DNA of 64,000 nt from Siphonodentalium dalli (Eukaryota; Mollusca; Scaphopoda; Gadilida; Siphonodentaliidae), in the NCBI GenBank assembly GCA_032622095.1, contig CP136061.1:186504369-186568368 (forward strand), written 5' to 3'. Position numbers and translations under genes: made by a program. Every line of letters starts with the position of its first letter. The first letter of the stretch is position 1. Below the pieces are notes generated by a model. The model did not search any database, was not told where the DNA came from, and was given only the letters and a program-made list of their open reading frames with translations. Shown piece by piece: positions 44,791-57,290 of the stretch.

Positions 44791-47320
44791 AATGATTGCA
44801 GCAATTTCCATCACCGGTCATCAACACTGTGCATCAACGTCTGCAAATCATAAAATATCTGGAACACATCTAGACATTTCGATGAATTGTTGATGCTTCA
44901 TGTTGAATTTCAGACGCTTGATTGCATAGCGTTTCACTTTTAGTGCATATTAATGGATTTCGGACAATGGCTTCATGACAACAATCGAAACGAAGTAAAA
45001 AAAACACACCCTTATTTCTGAACAAACAGACATCTATATTTTATTAAGTTATTGCATCGATGACGAAAAATGCTTTAATCTGACGAGTAATCAGATATTG
45101 ACGATCTGCTCTATGTGTCACTTTCAAAATAATGAATAATTTATATCTGATTGAAGTATTTGATAATATAATCTTGATTTCGCCAGAACAGATCGTTGAT
45201 TCGGCGTATTGATAAACTAGGCGTAAACAAAATAAAATCCATTTATACTTGCATCATCCATAAAATATATGGATGACTCTGTTTTATTCTGCTCACAGTC
45301 CTTGCCATATCTAATTTCCCCTTGAAAACGACCATCCGCAGGCAGAATTATGGTAGAAACCACCAAAAGTAGGCACTTACCATCTGGGCGTTATTGCTGA
45401 TATTCTCGAAATATCCCATCGCTCCGCTGAGATACCACTACCACAAGGACATTTGGTAAGGATTTCTGACATGATCTTAGTTCTTATGTTCTTATTCTCG
45501 AACATGCACCAATTAATTGACTACACGTCGCAACGTATTCACGGTGTACATGTATTTAAATCCAGATATGTATTGGTACACATTTATATTGGATAGGGTT
45601 TATATTGGAGCCAGATTCGGCATAAACTCACAATAACACTGACAGTAACTGTTGGCCACTGACTATAAGTGGTTGCCTCTGATGTGTCAGTAACGTAATT
45701 GCCTTACTCCAAATCACCGGGGTCACAATGATAACAATTTTCGTCGAAACATGAATGACCAGCAACCAAATGTCGGTGCTAAATTTTAAATGTTGATGCC
45801 ATAATCTGTCAACATATCCTGATGCAAATAGGTTCATATAGGACCTAAATATTCACATAGGTTCATATGGAACTTATTTAATTCTGAAATAAGCTATTTT
45901 AGGGCTCGTATCCGCCCATACTCATATTCCATTGAATGGCGCGGGTCGCAGTTAAAACACATTATAAAGAGCGTTTAACTTGTACGGCGTGTCGATGATA
46001 AAGTAGATTAAATAGTATCCATATGAGCATATATGTATACGACTGTTTTGAATGTGTCCCATTTAGGTTCATATAGAGCTTAATTCAGATTCAATTAATC
46101 CCTATATATGGGCCTATTTCGTGTGTTTGAAAATAAGTTATGAGCTTATTTATGGGAGAATAGGCTTAATGTGTTTGCACAAATATGAACTTCCAAATTC
46201 CGCACTTAGCAAGATGTAATAATATATTCGTGTCTTTTTGAAGTCGAAGCAAAGTTGATATTGAGTAATTAGACAACCCACCAAAAATCCAATGACATAC
46301 CATGTATAACCTATATCTTAGTCTGCACATTGATACATATGAAGATTCAATTACCATTGATTGTGCTAATAAATAAGAAGCCGTGCGAGCTATTGACGTA
46401 AGAGGCCGAAGCTCTCTGTGTACATGTGTACGTACATCGAATTACCAATGCATAATAACAATCGCGAACAGAGCATTACAGTGCGACATCGCGTTATTGG
46501 GATAACAACAAAGAGAAAATCTAGCGTTTTTGAATTGATACCGGACAAATATATTTATTTATTTATTTATTTTCGCGAGCGACCAGGGGTGGGGGGTCTG
46601 GAAAAAATTGCACATATAGGGCCCAAAAAGTTTTTTTCCGACCTCGATGGACCCACCACCCCATTTTTGCAAAAAAAATATTGTTTTCCGCCAAAATTTT
46701 GGGGACCCACCCCCGTTTCTCATGTTTTTATCAAAATTTCAGAGGTTTTTTTTAGCCGTTCTTAAATAACTGTGTTAACTGCCTTACTAATTGGTAAACA
46801 AAGATCAGAAAAATGAAAAATATACTGTATTTCCATGTGTTTCCTGGTGTTTTTAGTATCTAACAACAATATTAATTAAGCATTGTGTAGGTACACTATA
46901 TGTCACAAATTGCCTATAGACACCATTATAGCCTTAATATATCGAGTGTGTTGTGTCTGACAGAGAACACTGGCCAGTGTAAATAGTGGTAAACAGGTCA
47001 GGTGTTCCACAATTATATGTGCATGATCAAGGAACTCTTTAGTCTTATCCAACGGGATGGGGTGGGAGTGGAAATACACATTATTATACTGCCCGATATT
47101 ATAGTCGGCGGGTATATAGTTGACGCCTCGAGCCGTCTGTCCGTACAAACATTTAGAATTTTAACTCTTGAAAGAGTCAGTTGTCATATTTGATGCCCTA
47201 TGGCATGGTGACGGACCAGAAATGGGGGACGAATATGTATAATATCGCGGGTTGTGACCACCAATGCCTACCAGAGTTATGGGCCCTGTTCGACTTTATG
47301 AAATTCAGTCCATACAAAGT
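44791..47320. other. No recognisable gene
   Basis: AT-rich, apparently low-copy sequence. A single TTATAAAGAGCGTTT (45962-45976) repeats the motif seen in the Helitrons. An (ATTT)n stretch lies near 46550, followed by G/C-run text (GGGGTGGGGGGTCTGG; GGGACCCACCCCC). The short frames carry no domain I recognise. Confidence 0.45.
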
Positions 47321-47336
47321 TTTTGCAATATAAGTT

Positions 47337-48446
47337 AAATGGAAGCTGACAATTAATAACAGCAAAAGCAATATTGTGATATTCGGTCACGATAGAAATT
47401 CCAAAATCAATTTCACAATTAATGATCAACCAATTGAAGTAAAAAAAGAATATAGATATCTAGGTGTGATCTTTTCATATAACGGTTCTTTTGTAGCCGA
47501 AAAGAAAAGGAGATGTGATGAAGCCAAACATGCTATGTTTTCTATTATTTCCAAAGCTAGAAAATGGAAGCTCCCTTTGACGTGTATTATCGAACTCTAT
47601 GAAAAAAAACGGTTATACCAATATTGATATACGGCTGTGAAGTGTGGGGAGTGGCCAACATTGAAATAATTAAGCGCACTGAATTATGCATGGTTCCTCA
47701 AATTTGTATTAAAACTTAAAAAATCAACACCGACGGCGATGATTTATGGAGAAACAGGCTTACTACCGATAACGAGTAAAATTAAAAGTAGAATATTAAA
47801 CTATTGGTCACGACTAGTGAGCGGAAATCAAACTAAAATATCTTATATCTTGTATGCCACTATACACAACATGATAAACAGACACAAAACTGGTCTCGGT
47901 TGGATCCGCTATGTACAAACTACACCCAATTATATCGGATTGTCGCATATATGGTTGTCCCATAATATTATAAGGGAAAACTGGTTTCGTCAGACAATCA
48001 AAGTGAAGCTAAGAGATGAATATATACAGGAATGGCAAACCATAATTAATTCCTCTGACAAATACCAATTCTATAGAATGATCAAAAACGAATTTGAAGA
48101 AGAAATTTACCTTCTAAAGCTCCCAACAAACGAAGCATTATCGTTGTTGCGATTCCGCACGCGAAATCATCGATTGGCAATTGAAACGTCAAGTTGGAAA
48201 AACTTCCCCACCAGTAACACGTGCACGTTATGTGGAAAGTCTATTGGAAGCGAGTACCACACACTACTGATATGTGAGAGTCTCAACGATACCAGGGTTA
48301 AATTTATTCCGCGATACTATTATACACACCCAAATGACGATAAACTCATCTCACTTATGAAAAACAATAAATCGCAGGTGCTGCACAATGTCTATCGTTT
48401 CATAAAATTAATAAATGAAAAAATAATGACCAGCAGTATAGTATAG
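47337..48446 (+). pseudogene. Non-LTR retrotransposon, 5'-truncated reverse transcriptase C-terminus
   Basis: The frame opens with KWKLTINNSKSNIVIFG and continues EYRYLGVIFSYNGSF (end of the RT domain). It stops at 47627, resumes in another frame as ILIYGCEVWGVANIEII, and shifts again to KLKKSTPTAMIYGETGLLP. It then runs open to 48446. The last part contains RFRTRNHRLA and a zinc-knuckle-like CTLCGKS ... EYHTLLIC. The order of RT thumb, YGCE block and Cys-His tail is typical of Jockey/CR1-like and related non-LTR polyproteins. The endonuclease and RT catalytic motifs are absent, which fits 5' truncation during target-primed insertion. Two frameshifts plus an upstream stop at 47331 mark it as dead. 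Clade not assigned. Confidence 0.8.
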
Positions 48447-48658
48447 ATGTATATCGACATTCCTTTATTTGATTAGTCACCAAATGAGACCCATACACCC
48501 CCCCCCAACCCCACAAATATACTGAGTGCCCAATGTGGGAAATGGACCATCGGACGGTCCGCGTGAATTTACAGAGATGTACCCGCACCATCGGTGCAAA
48601 CCTGCAGGTAGTGGTGAACTCGCACCGCATAAATCGCTGTAAGTATGACAGGTAGAAT

Positions 48659-48780
48659 CACAGAAATTGGAATCACTGACCTTTATGCAATTTTTTGAGA
48701 TTTTTTTGGAGTTCTAGGTATCTAGAACTCCAAAAAAATCTCAAAAAATTGCATAAAGGTCAGTGATTCCAATTTCTGTG
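48659..48780. mobile_element. Palindromic MITE with 8-bp target duplication (hAT-type)
   Basis: Two 61-bp arms are reverse complements with one mismatch near the centre (48718/48721). The ends read CACAGAAATTGG and CCAATTTCTGTG. It is flanked by GGTAGAAT (48651-48658 and 48781-48788). An 8-bp duplication fits hAT (or P-type) elements. Confidence 0.85.
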
Positions 48781-49089
48781 GGTAGAATGTTAAAGTGGCA
48801 TATAGCTAACGTGATTCCTTTTTGAAGATTTTATGAGACAATATACACTTGAACTTGAACCGAAGACTATGATTTAATTTTACATAATACCATGTCGTGT
48901 CACTTTAATCACTGCCTCGATTGTATACGGCTACATTGAAAAAAAATGGTCCATGTATACATGTGCATTTAATATTGTGATCTCTCCGGGAACCAAGCTT
49001 ATAGTACAGTAACCATAAAGACATTATTATACAAGAAAACTAAGATGCATGCATCAGGTCGGCCGTGAACTATCTACCATAGAATTGTT

Positions 49090-49760
49090 GTAGCTATCGA
49101 TTATACATTTTGGAACACCTGTCTGTATGTATGTGTGTATGCATGAATGCATGTGTGTATGTGTTATAGACTCTAACACTGCTCGACTGATCCGACTCGG
49201 ATTTGGTATTTAACGTGTCAACTTGACCTCGCTCATAGGCATGTTTCTGGACCATGACCGATCCGACTAAAAATTTGTGTGTAGGACTACTTCGATCCCG
49301 GGAGCAATATTACGGGTCCAATTTCACGTAGGACCATGTTCTCGAACGTGCTGATGTAGGCATGTTTCTGGACTATTTGGACGGGTCAAATCTTGATCCC
49401 GACCTGACTTTGACATTCAAAAAGATCAATTCAAGGTCAAATCTGGTAAAACGAAGTATTTCAACGAAATATAATACCTACTGTTACTTTTGTCCCAGGA
49501 GTGTTTCGGGTGGGTCAAATTATGACCCTGACCTGATCTTGACATTCAAAATTGTCAATTCAAGGTCAAATCGGGTAAAGCCGGGCGGATTTCGACGGGT
49601 ACTTTTGTCGTGACTTTTGTCCGGGGAGTGTTTTGGGCGGGTCAAATCGTGACCCGACATGACGTTCACCTTTAAAATGGTCAATTCAAGGTTAAATCGC
49701 GAAATTCTCCGAAAATCAGAGGGGAACATCCCGGACGAAGTAGGGTCCACCAGCTACTAT
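49090..49760 (+). mobile_element. Diverged Helitron-like copy outside the array
   Basis: The start resembles the array members (GATTATACATTTTGGAACAC, microsatellite, TTATAGACTCTAAC). It contains three units of GGTCAAATC ... CCTGACCTTGAC ... TCAATTCAAGGTCAAATC. It ends with CCCGGACGAAGTAGGGTCC and CCAGCTAC instead of CTAG. Limits approximate. Confidence 0.6.
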
Positions 49761-49924
49761 TATATATTTCTAGATTTAGTTACAAACTAAATACCTGTAT
49801 ATTGTACAAAGAAATGTTTGACAAATATATCTGTATCAATATTACCATACGGGTCATTAAAATAGATACGACGAAACAAATTTTGAAGGGTGCATGGTAT
49901 CAGGTAAATTTTTATATTTCAAAT

Positions 49925-50480
49925 GATGACAGGAATGCGGAAAGTTGAAGTACCTACGTAATACTGGCTATCCGAATGAAGAGATATACATGTATATAAA
50001 AACCAAAATAGAAGATGACTGCTGGCGACAATGTTTTCCAAAAAAATTCAAAGCATTCGATAGCTCCCATCTAGTTGTCAGCCCGAAGATCAATATAAAG
50101 TGTGGTGACTATCAGATGAGGGATATGACTGTACAGTTGCTAAACAATTCAGTCACGCAAAAGAGGATCAAACAGTAAGATACCAAATTGCTGCCTGTGG
50201 TAATGTTTTTTAACAAAATTCGGGAAAATTAGATTACTCTCCCCCTGGTTATCCAGAAGATCATTGTGGAATCTGGTGACGATCGGACAAGGGGTGTCGT
50301 CTGTAGGATCAACCAAATTATTTAGCCATAAAAATAGTAAAATTCAAGATCACCGCTGGCAGTGATGTCTTCACAAGGACAGCTTGAGAACAAAAAAAGG
50401 CTCACATCTAGCGGTGACCCAAACTATCCACATGAGAAAAAGTTCTCCAATAAAAGCTGGCTGCAGGGTGCGCCAATTGA
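49925..50480. repeat. Family A head plus diverged monomers
   Basis: GGAATGCGGAAAGTTGAA, GAAGAGATATACATG and GACTGCTGGCGACAATG match the leader at 8100-8200. Strongly diverged monomers follow. The tail hairpin is absent. Confidence 0.55.
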
Positions 50481-50999
50481 TTCAAATTCGAAATTTAACA
50501 GGGTGTACTGCTTGTGGCCATGGACAAAACCACTGAATCCGTTGAATCAATATACATGTATACATGGATTAATGTATATGTATTGTAATACACAGTACTG
50601 GTATATAAAGGTACTGAAAATAACAATATTACTAGTATACACAAAATAAACCATATATCATGGCTATGGGTTCTAATATCCGAATATGACAGCTGATAAC
50701 TTGGTGTGAACTGAAGAGTGGTGGTGTCTCACGCATATCTAACCCTCCATGTTAGAAACATGCCATTAAATGTCATAAGTATAATCTAGCTTGAGGACAG
50801 AAGTTATCCATAAAAACCCCCCTTAATTCAACCAGGTCCTCGCGCGATGTATGGTCGATCACATGATGATCTAGGGGGGATTATAATTATTGTATAAAAA
50901 CAGCACTGCATGTAAATATAAAATAAAATAGTGCTACATCTTATTACAGATTATTGCCATATATAATCAGTGACTATACAGACAGTCTGACAAAATAAA

Positions 51000-51275
51000 G
51001 TTTCAGTGACACTCTATCCGAAGAGGGGAATAATTCCATCTGTTACAGTCAATGGAGCAATTATGAATCTGGAAAGGTGAAATTTCTAAGTAATACTAGA
51101 TATCGACATGACGCGATAACATATAACGTAAATGCAATATGGCCGCTGGCGACCATTTTTTCCTATAAAATTAAAAAAATATTTGATAGCTCTCATCTGA
51201 TAGATCAATATCAAGATAAATATTAAGTTTAGTGATGATCGGATGAGTGAAGTGGACTGTGCTAAACGGTTTAGT
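51000..51275. repeat. Family A head, truncated
   Basis: CAGTGACACTCTATCCGAAG, TGTTACAGTCAATGGAGCAA and TTTCTAAGTAATACTAGAT match the heads at 6526 and 8043. It ends after the first partial monomer. Confidence 0.6.
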
Positions 51276-51281
51276 AATGCT

Positions 51282-51590
51282 TAAAAAGATTTTTACCTTA
51301 ATATTTTTATGTTCACTTTATAAACTTCACTGAGTCATCTTTGTCATGTATTGAGTTTGATATCTGTTGTTAACAGTTTATAAATCATGTATGTCTCATG
51401 TTTGTTATTTTAATTTATGTGTTTATTATCATTAAATAAAGTTGAATTCCTTAAAAAGATTCTTACCTCAATGTTTTTATGTTCACTTTATAAACTCCAC
51501 TGAGTCATCTTTGTCATGTATTGAATTTGATATCTTTTGTTAACAGTTCATAAATTATGTATGTCTCGTGTTCGTTATTATATTATATAC
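51282..51590. repeat. Tandem duplication (~175-bp unit, two copies)
   Basis: CTTAAAAAGATTTTTACC ... GAGTCATCTTTGTCATGTAT ... AACAGTTTATAAATCATG occurs twice. The first unit ends CATTAAATAAAGTTGAATTC, which looks like a retrotransposon or gene 3' end with a polyadenylation signal (AATAAA). Confidence 0.7.
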
Positions 51591-52400
51591 ACTTTATAGT
51601 GTGTTTCAGAATGAAAACAAAATGAATAAAATCAACAAATTTGTAAATTTAAAAACAATTCAAACGTTGTTGTATTCCATGTCCCAGCCCGGACATATAC
51701 ACCAAATTTCAAAATTTCAAAATTTCAAAATTCATTGAGAAACAACGGACCAAACGCCATATAACACCCCGTATGCATCTTTTATTACGAGTTGGCTTTT
51801 TATTCCGAGTTGGCACGCGCCGATTGGGCGAGTTAGCCCATGGGGCGAGTACGCCGATTCCGACACCTTTTCTATTTGCAGCAGGTTAAGTTTACGCGTA
51901 ATTTAATTTACAAAGTTCCCCAATTGGTATCGTAAATAGAGCGACCTTATTTGACAGAGAATGCCTCTGTTATTGATTATAAAGTTGCTATACATTAAAA
52001 ACGACAATTCACATGCTCGTTCAAGCGCAGTAGTCTATTTTCCCCATGTTAAAGGACATCCACAAATACTAAATAACGCTAACTTACTGCCGAATGTTAT
52101 ACACGACAACTGTTAACATATTTGGGCTGAATTCATCTGACGCGGTATTATTCCTCAACATAAACAACAAAACCATCGTTACTTGGAAATGTAGTTTGGG
52201 CTAACATTTACATAAATCCTCCATATCATTATTCCGACACACACGTCAGATGAAAAAGTCACATGAAGTAACCGGCCGAAATAATACAATATCCAGAGAC
52301 AGTATATATATACAACAGTCCATGGTGATAAGAGTAACCAAAATAAAGTTGTATACGTTATTGGTTTAAAGATTTATACTTTTAAAATTCACTCACTCAC
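51591..52400. other. No recognisable gene
   Basis: Low-copy sequence, somewhat richer in CG dinucleotides from about 51780. A short TTTCAAAATTTCAAAATTTC repeat lies near 51710. If the exon candidate at 52401-52676 is real, this is its first intron. Confidence 0.35.
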
Positions 52401-52676
52401 CAATAACCAAGCGTGTCCATCGGCTGTCAGCACAGACTGCAATCGACGATTACCGAAAACAGAATGAACCGGCCCCGAGAGATCACACACCGACCGAAAT
52501 AACCCGGTGAAAATTCGACTAAATCGTGCGTTTATAGCTGTCTGAATCATCGATGCGATGAGAGCGATAGATTGCCTGCATATGCCCCCGCCCAGCCTGC
52601 TCACGCTGGTCATCCGTGTATACAAGAAAACCATAGTCAGAAATGGTAACGCCACCAAGATCGTATTATTAGCCAT
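52401..52676 (-). CDS. Candidate first exon of an unknown membrane or secreted protein
   Basis: A minus-strand frame of 92 codons starts at ATG 52676 (MANNTILVALPFLTMVFLYT, a signal peptide or signal anchor). It contains three cysteines or fewer and ends SVLTADGHAWLL in phase 0, just before a strong donor G|GTGAGT at 52395-52400. The region is richer in CG than its surroundings, as first exons often are. I recognise no family. Absence of repeats and the good donor are the only support. It could be a chance frame. Confidence 0.35.
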
Positions 52677-52814
52677 AAATATAAATAATAATACAATTAT
52701 TCTATAAACTAGCTTTTAAATTTTATGCGGGAAATTTGCGTACTTCCATATTTCAAGTTTTCCCGTTTCTCGTGGCATACATTACTTTCATCAAACTGTC
52801 TTCTTTATTACACA

Positions 52815-53420
52815 AGCTGATAGGCCCGACTTCACCCGGGCTGTTTCCCATCTGCTTTCCGGTGAAAGGTGCGATTTGACCTTCAATTGACTATTTCGAA
52901 AGTCAAGGTCAGGTCAGGGTCATGATTTGTCCAGTCCAAAACACCCCCACCCGTAGAAAACTACCCATAGGTATCATATTTCGTCGAAATCCGTCCGTTT
53001 TACCCAACTTGAACTTTAATTAACAATTTTGAAGGTCAAGGTAAGGTCAGAGTCATGATTTGACCCGTCCAAAACACCCCCCCCCCCGACAAAAGTACCC
53101 ATAGGTATCAAATTTCGTCGAAATCTATCCGTTTTATCCGAGTTGACCTTTGATTGGCCATATTGAAGGTCAAGGTCAGGCCGAGGTCACGATTTGACCC
53201 GTTCAAAACTCTCCTCGGACCAAAGTATCCCTAGGTATAAAATTTCGCCAAAATTTGTCCGTTTTACCCAAATTGACCTTGCATTGACAGTTTTAAAGGT
53301 CAAGGTCAGGTCGGGGTCACGATTTGACCCGTTCAAAACACTTCCCGGACACAAATACCCATAAGTATCAAATTACGTTGAAATCTATGGAAAGCCGAGG
53401 AGGACATGTTGGTTGCTTAT
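52815..53420 (-). repeat. Helitron-related tandem repeat, reverse orientation
   Basis: Four units of AAGGTCAAGGTCAGGTC, TCATGATTTGACCCGTCC, AAAACACCCC and ATTTCGTCGAAATC are the reverse complement of the blocks in array copies 6 and 9 and at 49380-49700. At its lower end a hairpin (AGCCCGGGTGAAGTCGGGC on the minus strand) resembles the Helitron 3' end, but CTAG is not preserved. Confidence 0.6.
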
Positions 53421-55300
53421 TGCTAGATACACGACGCGGTATTTTGAAGGTGTTTCAAACTAGGAGATAGAAGTATTCTGCCTTTCAAATGGTGATGAAT
53501 TATAGTAGTTTATTCAAATTTTATGGCATAAATTGTTATTAAAACCGTATATACTATAAAAAATTAATGACTCGAAAATTAAGTGGGCCTTTAAACAAAG
53601 TCACAATTGCATTTAGGCTCATCTCATACTCGTCCATTCAGCGATATTCTACTGCGCAGTTTGTTATAGCCTCCAGTATTTATTGAGCGTTATACCCCCA
53701 ACTGTTATAATTCGCCTTTAGCAGGCGTACTCTTGCCTCAGATTATTGAGATATTAGGTCACACATAATCACATTAAATCGCATCGTAACATAGCAATTG
53801 TGTGGGCTCCTTGGCGTGAATATGTAATGAGAAATAAGGTCATACGTAATGACATTAAACTCAAGAAAACCCTCGAAAACAAAACAAAATCACATTTAAT
53901 GTTTTACGTTATTTCCTTCATAAAAAGAATCTTCGTGATAATGAACCCTCTCGTTACTTTAGAATATAGAATTAACCTTAAAATAAAAAAAATCTTTGGA
54001 ACACAGAACCTTCGGAATAACGAACCTTCGGATTGGTGAACCTTCGGAATAGCGAACATTCAGAGAAATTTCGGAATAGTGGACCTTCGGGATAGTGAAC
54101 ATTCGGAATAGAGACATGCCCCCCCAATATTCATATTATATGCCCAGAGTTCAAAGGTATGGACCCATAAAATTCTAAACTTGGCCCTTAAAATATTGAA
54201 CTCCAAATTGGAGCACACACAGAACACCACTTAAGTCAACTGAACCTATGTCATGTCCCAATGCGGGAGGGTCCATATATACCACAACATTCATAGTATA
54301 TGCCAAGAATTCAAAGGTATGGGCCCACGTAATGACATAAAATCTCAAGAAAACCAGCGAAAACAAAACAAAATCACATTTAATGTTCTAAGTTAAGTTA
54401 TTTCCTCCTGTATCTGTATCGGTGTGCGCGCATGATCAGTTCGGATGTGAGCGCACACTCCATATAAAGAATCTTTGTGAAAATGAACCCTCTCAAATTA
54501 GTCTCAATACTTTAAAATATAGAATTAACCTAAAAATAACAAAAACCTTCGGAATAGAGAACCTTCGGAATAGCGGATCTTCGGGATAGCAAACCTTCAT
54601 AATAGAAGCATGTCCCCACAATTACACCGGTGACGTAAACACATGTGCCAATCTTAGTTGTACTCTCGTAATTATCGGTACGATGAAACGGTGACGGAAT
54701 CTGACGAGGTTTGCCGAATGTACAATCACCCAGTGAATTATCGATCGACCATGCGATATCAAAAAACCAAAAGCTAGAAACACCACACTACGGTGGCGTA
54801 ATAACGAGGACCCGGATAAGTAACGACGGACGCGACTTCCGTGTGAAGAAATTGTCTCGGGCGGGTCAAGAAAAACGTTGAGTAAACGCCTTTAAAAGTA
54901 ATCTACCTATGTTTTAGTGTGCGTAGTGTTTTGGGACAATATTAGTCTAAATCGGTGGGTGCTGAATTGATGTCAACGTGTCCACCATTAATGTATAAAG
55001 AGGAAAGTTGTTGCAAAACCCTGAAATTGCACGCAAATTGACAAAAAAAATAATGTTATCACGTGCAAATCTGAACAATTCATGACGTTGAGGTGCCGCC
55101 GGGATCCCTGTCATTGAAATATAAGCAACACGACCACCGCCAAGCAACCAGTTTCCAGCAATTCGAATAGTTAGCATTATCAACGAGTAACGAGGACCCG
55201 TTATCATGTGACGTTGGACGCGCTTCAGAAATCACATTGATTAACCGCGGACGCGAATATTCCGACAAACAATTTATTTAGAAACATGAATGTTTTGAAT
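53421..55300. repeat. Two-copy direct repeat with CCTTCGGAATAGC minisatellite
   Basis: Segments about 53830-54125 and 54325-54620 are diverged direct copies (AAAACAAAACAAAATCACAT, AATGAACCCTCTC, AATATAGAATTAACC). Each ends in several ~16-bp units of GAACCTTCGGAATAGC. A second shared element, CAAAGGTATGG(A/G)CCCA, lies at about 54150 and 54312. From 54620 to 55300 I see only GTAACGAGGACCCG repeated at about 54813 and 55187, and no gene. Confidence 0.6.
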
Positions 55301-55309
55301 GTATAAGGA

Positions 55310-56104
55310 ATGACATGTTTATGTGTTTTACCATTATTTGTCGCATTGATAACCATCTGTTTCACAGCAAATTTTAAACAGACGAAACGTTGTCAGGAGA
55401 CTTGGGTGCTTCCTCTCGCCATTACTCTGTTTCTCTTTGCACAACTAATAGTGTATATGAATGTTTGCTATCGATAGGCACGCGATTCGGTAGATTTAGG
55501 ACCCTAGCCGTCGGCGAGATAATATCACACAAGCTAATATGGGACCCTGATGCAAATTACACGTGTGTGGAGATCACTAACCCATGCCAGCAGGCATGTT
55601 GTGATACTGAAACAGTAAATTTTTTGTTGAACATTTCAGGCCTTATAAAATGTGTGCCGACATGAACTAATGAAGTAATTTGCAGGATACCGACATATTT
55701 TTTCGCTACCAAACACAGGGTCGTGAATACAAAAAAATTGTATTTACTATCAAGTCCAGAAAACAGAATAGCAGAGTATAAAGAATTCCCTCCACCGAAC
55801 ATAGACCCAACTGTTCAATCGGGTTATGCCATGACACCCCCGGATAGCAATATAGTTCACCCGGAGGAGGACCTGATAAATAAACGCTACAATCCAGAGA
55901 AGTCTGGAGTGGGCAGTAATAGTTCACAGTCCGACGAGAGGTATACACACCTCTCCCGGGGCAAAATTTGTTATCAAAACTGGAAGTCAATAGCGATGAG
56001 AAAAATTCGGAGGCCCCTATATCACATGGTGACATCCAGTCAGCCATCCCCGGCAAAGATGTATCGGCCATCCCCTCAACTAGGACAAATGACTTGTCCA
56101 TATA
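55310..56104 (+). pseudogene. Broken coding region of an unknown secreted or membrane protein, 5' part
   Basis: ATG at 55310 opens a hydrophobic signal-peptide-like stretch (MTCLCVLPLFVALITICFTA). The frame then shifts near 55390 to a cysteine-containing region (SVYECLLSIG; CVEITNPCQQACCDTETVNF). This is followed by TGA at 55662. In the same frame the reading resumes (NEVICRIP; KKLYLLSSPENRIAEYKEF; DSNIVHPEEDLINKRY). A further shift near 55950 leads to LSKLEVNSDEKNSEAPISH and ends at the hAT insertion. Composition is unlike the repeats and looks like ordinary protein. Unrecognised introns could explain some breaks, but stop, shifts and insertion together favour a pseudogene. No family recognised. 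Confidence 0.45.
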
Positions 56105-57290
56105 CAGGGATGTGGCTAGAGGGTCTCCGCTGGGGGGGGGGGGGGTGTCCACATTGGGAATTTCCAACTGCACCCCCCCCCCTTGAGTCGGAATCATACC
56201 AACACAACTTTTTGCATAGTTCCATTTGCACCCCCCCCCCCTTGAGTCGGAATCACACCAACACAACTTTTTGCATAATTCCATTTGCACCCCCCCCCCC
56301 TTGTACCTCATGCTCAGGCCTAATTTCCTATATATTCATAAGCCATGCTTCTATTTTCCCAGTATGAGAACATTAAGATATTTTAACCTGAAAATTGCCC
56401 CAAAAAAACAACAAGTGATCTAATTCCAGACAAATGCACACAGCTACCGACAACAGACCAGGAAACACCGGGCCGACCATGGTTGTTTAGCCCGGTGTGA
56501 GAAAATTTTGAAATCTATACAAGAAAATCGCAAATCCTAGCATCTAGACTGGCCTCAACTGAAGCTTTCCTAGTGTTGGAAATTTCAAACCTCATGCTCC
56601 CCCTCAGGTTGGAAAATTCTTCAACTGATGACCATTTATGTCTACAAGTTTGACCAAATGTAGTAAATTATTGTTTTGCTAAACTATTTAGCAGTTTTGT
56701 ATTGGCCATGTGGATGGGGCAATGACACACCGGGCCGACCATGGTTCGGCCCGGTGTGCGAAAATTTTGAAATCTGAACAAGAAAATCGCAAAATCCTAA
56801 CATCTAGACTAGCCTCAAGCCTTCCTACTGTTGGAAATTTCAAACCCTACTCCCCCACTTAGGTTGGAAAATTTCCAACTGATGACAATTCCAATGACAA
56901 TGTTGACCAATTGTATGACAATATTGTTTTCTTAAATTAACTAGAAGTTTTTGACTGGCCACGGGGGAGGGACCAGGACACAAGCTTTCCAAGTGTTGGA
57001 AATTTCCAACCTGTCACCCCCTAAGGTTGGAAAATTTCCAACTGATGACCATTTCTGTCAAAATTTTTGACAAAAAAATAGGAACATATGCAAATATTGG
57101 TCGAAAAACAATAAATTCCCCCCAATAAATTGTTTTATAATCAAACTACAAGAACATTTTCAACCTATTGTTGGTGTGAAATTTCGTTGTGGCAGATATG
57201 AAATTTCCAACTATTGAAAATATAGCTCTCTGCTGGGGGGGGGGGGGGTGAGACACCCCCCACACCCCCCCCCCTCTAGCCACATCCCTG
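56105..57290. mobile_element. hAT-type element inserted in the coding region
   Basis: The ends are inverted: CAGGGATGTGGCTAGAGGG at 56105 and its complement ending at 57290. It is flanked by the 8-bp duplication TCCATATA (56097-56104 and 57291-57298). The interior is repeats. Three ~65-bp units carry TTGAGTCGGAATCA and a C-run (56165-56305). About three ~250-bp units carry GGAAATTTCCAAC/GTTGGAAAATTTCC, two with the hairpin CACCGGGCCGACC ... GGCCCGGTG. G-runs lie next to both ends. No transposase. 1186 bp. Confidence 0.85.

Noticed and set aside
55706-56311. 201-codon minus-strand frame
   Set aside because: It runs through C-runs and the 65-bp repeats of the hAT element and lies antisense to the plus-strand coding remnant. 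No domain.
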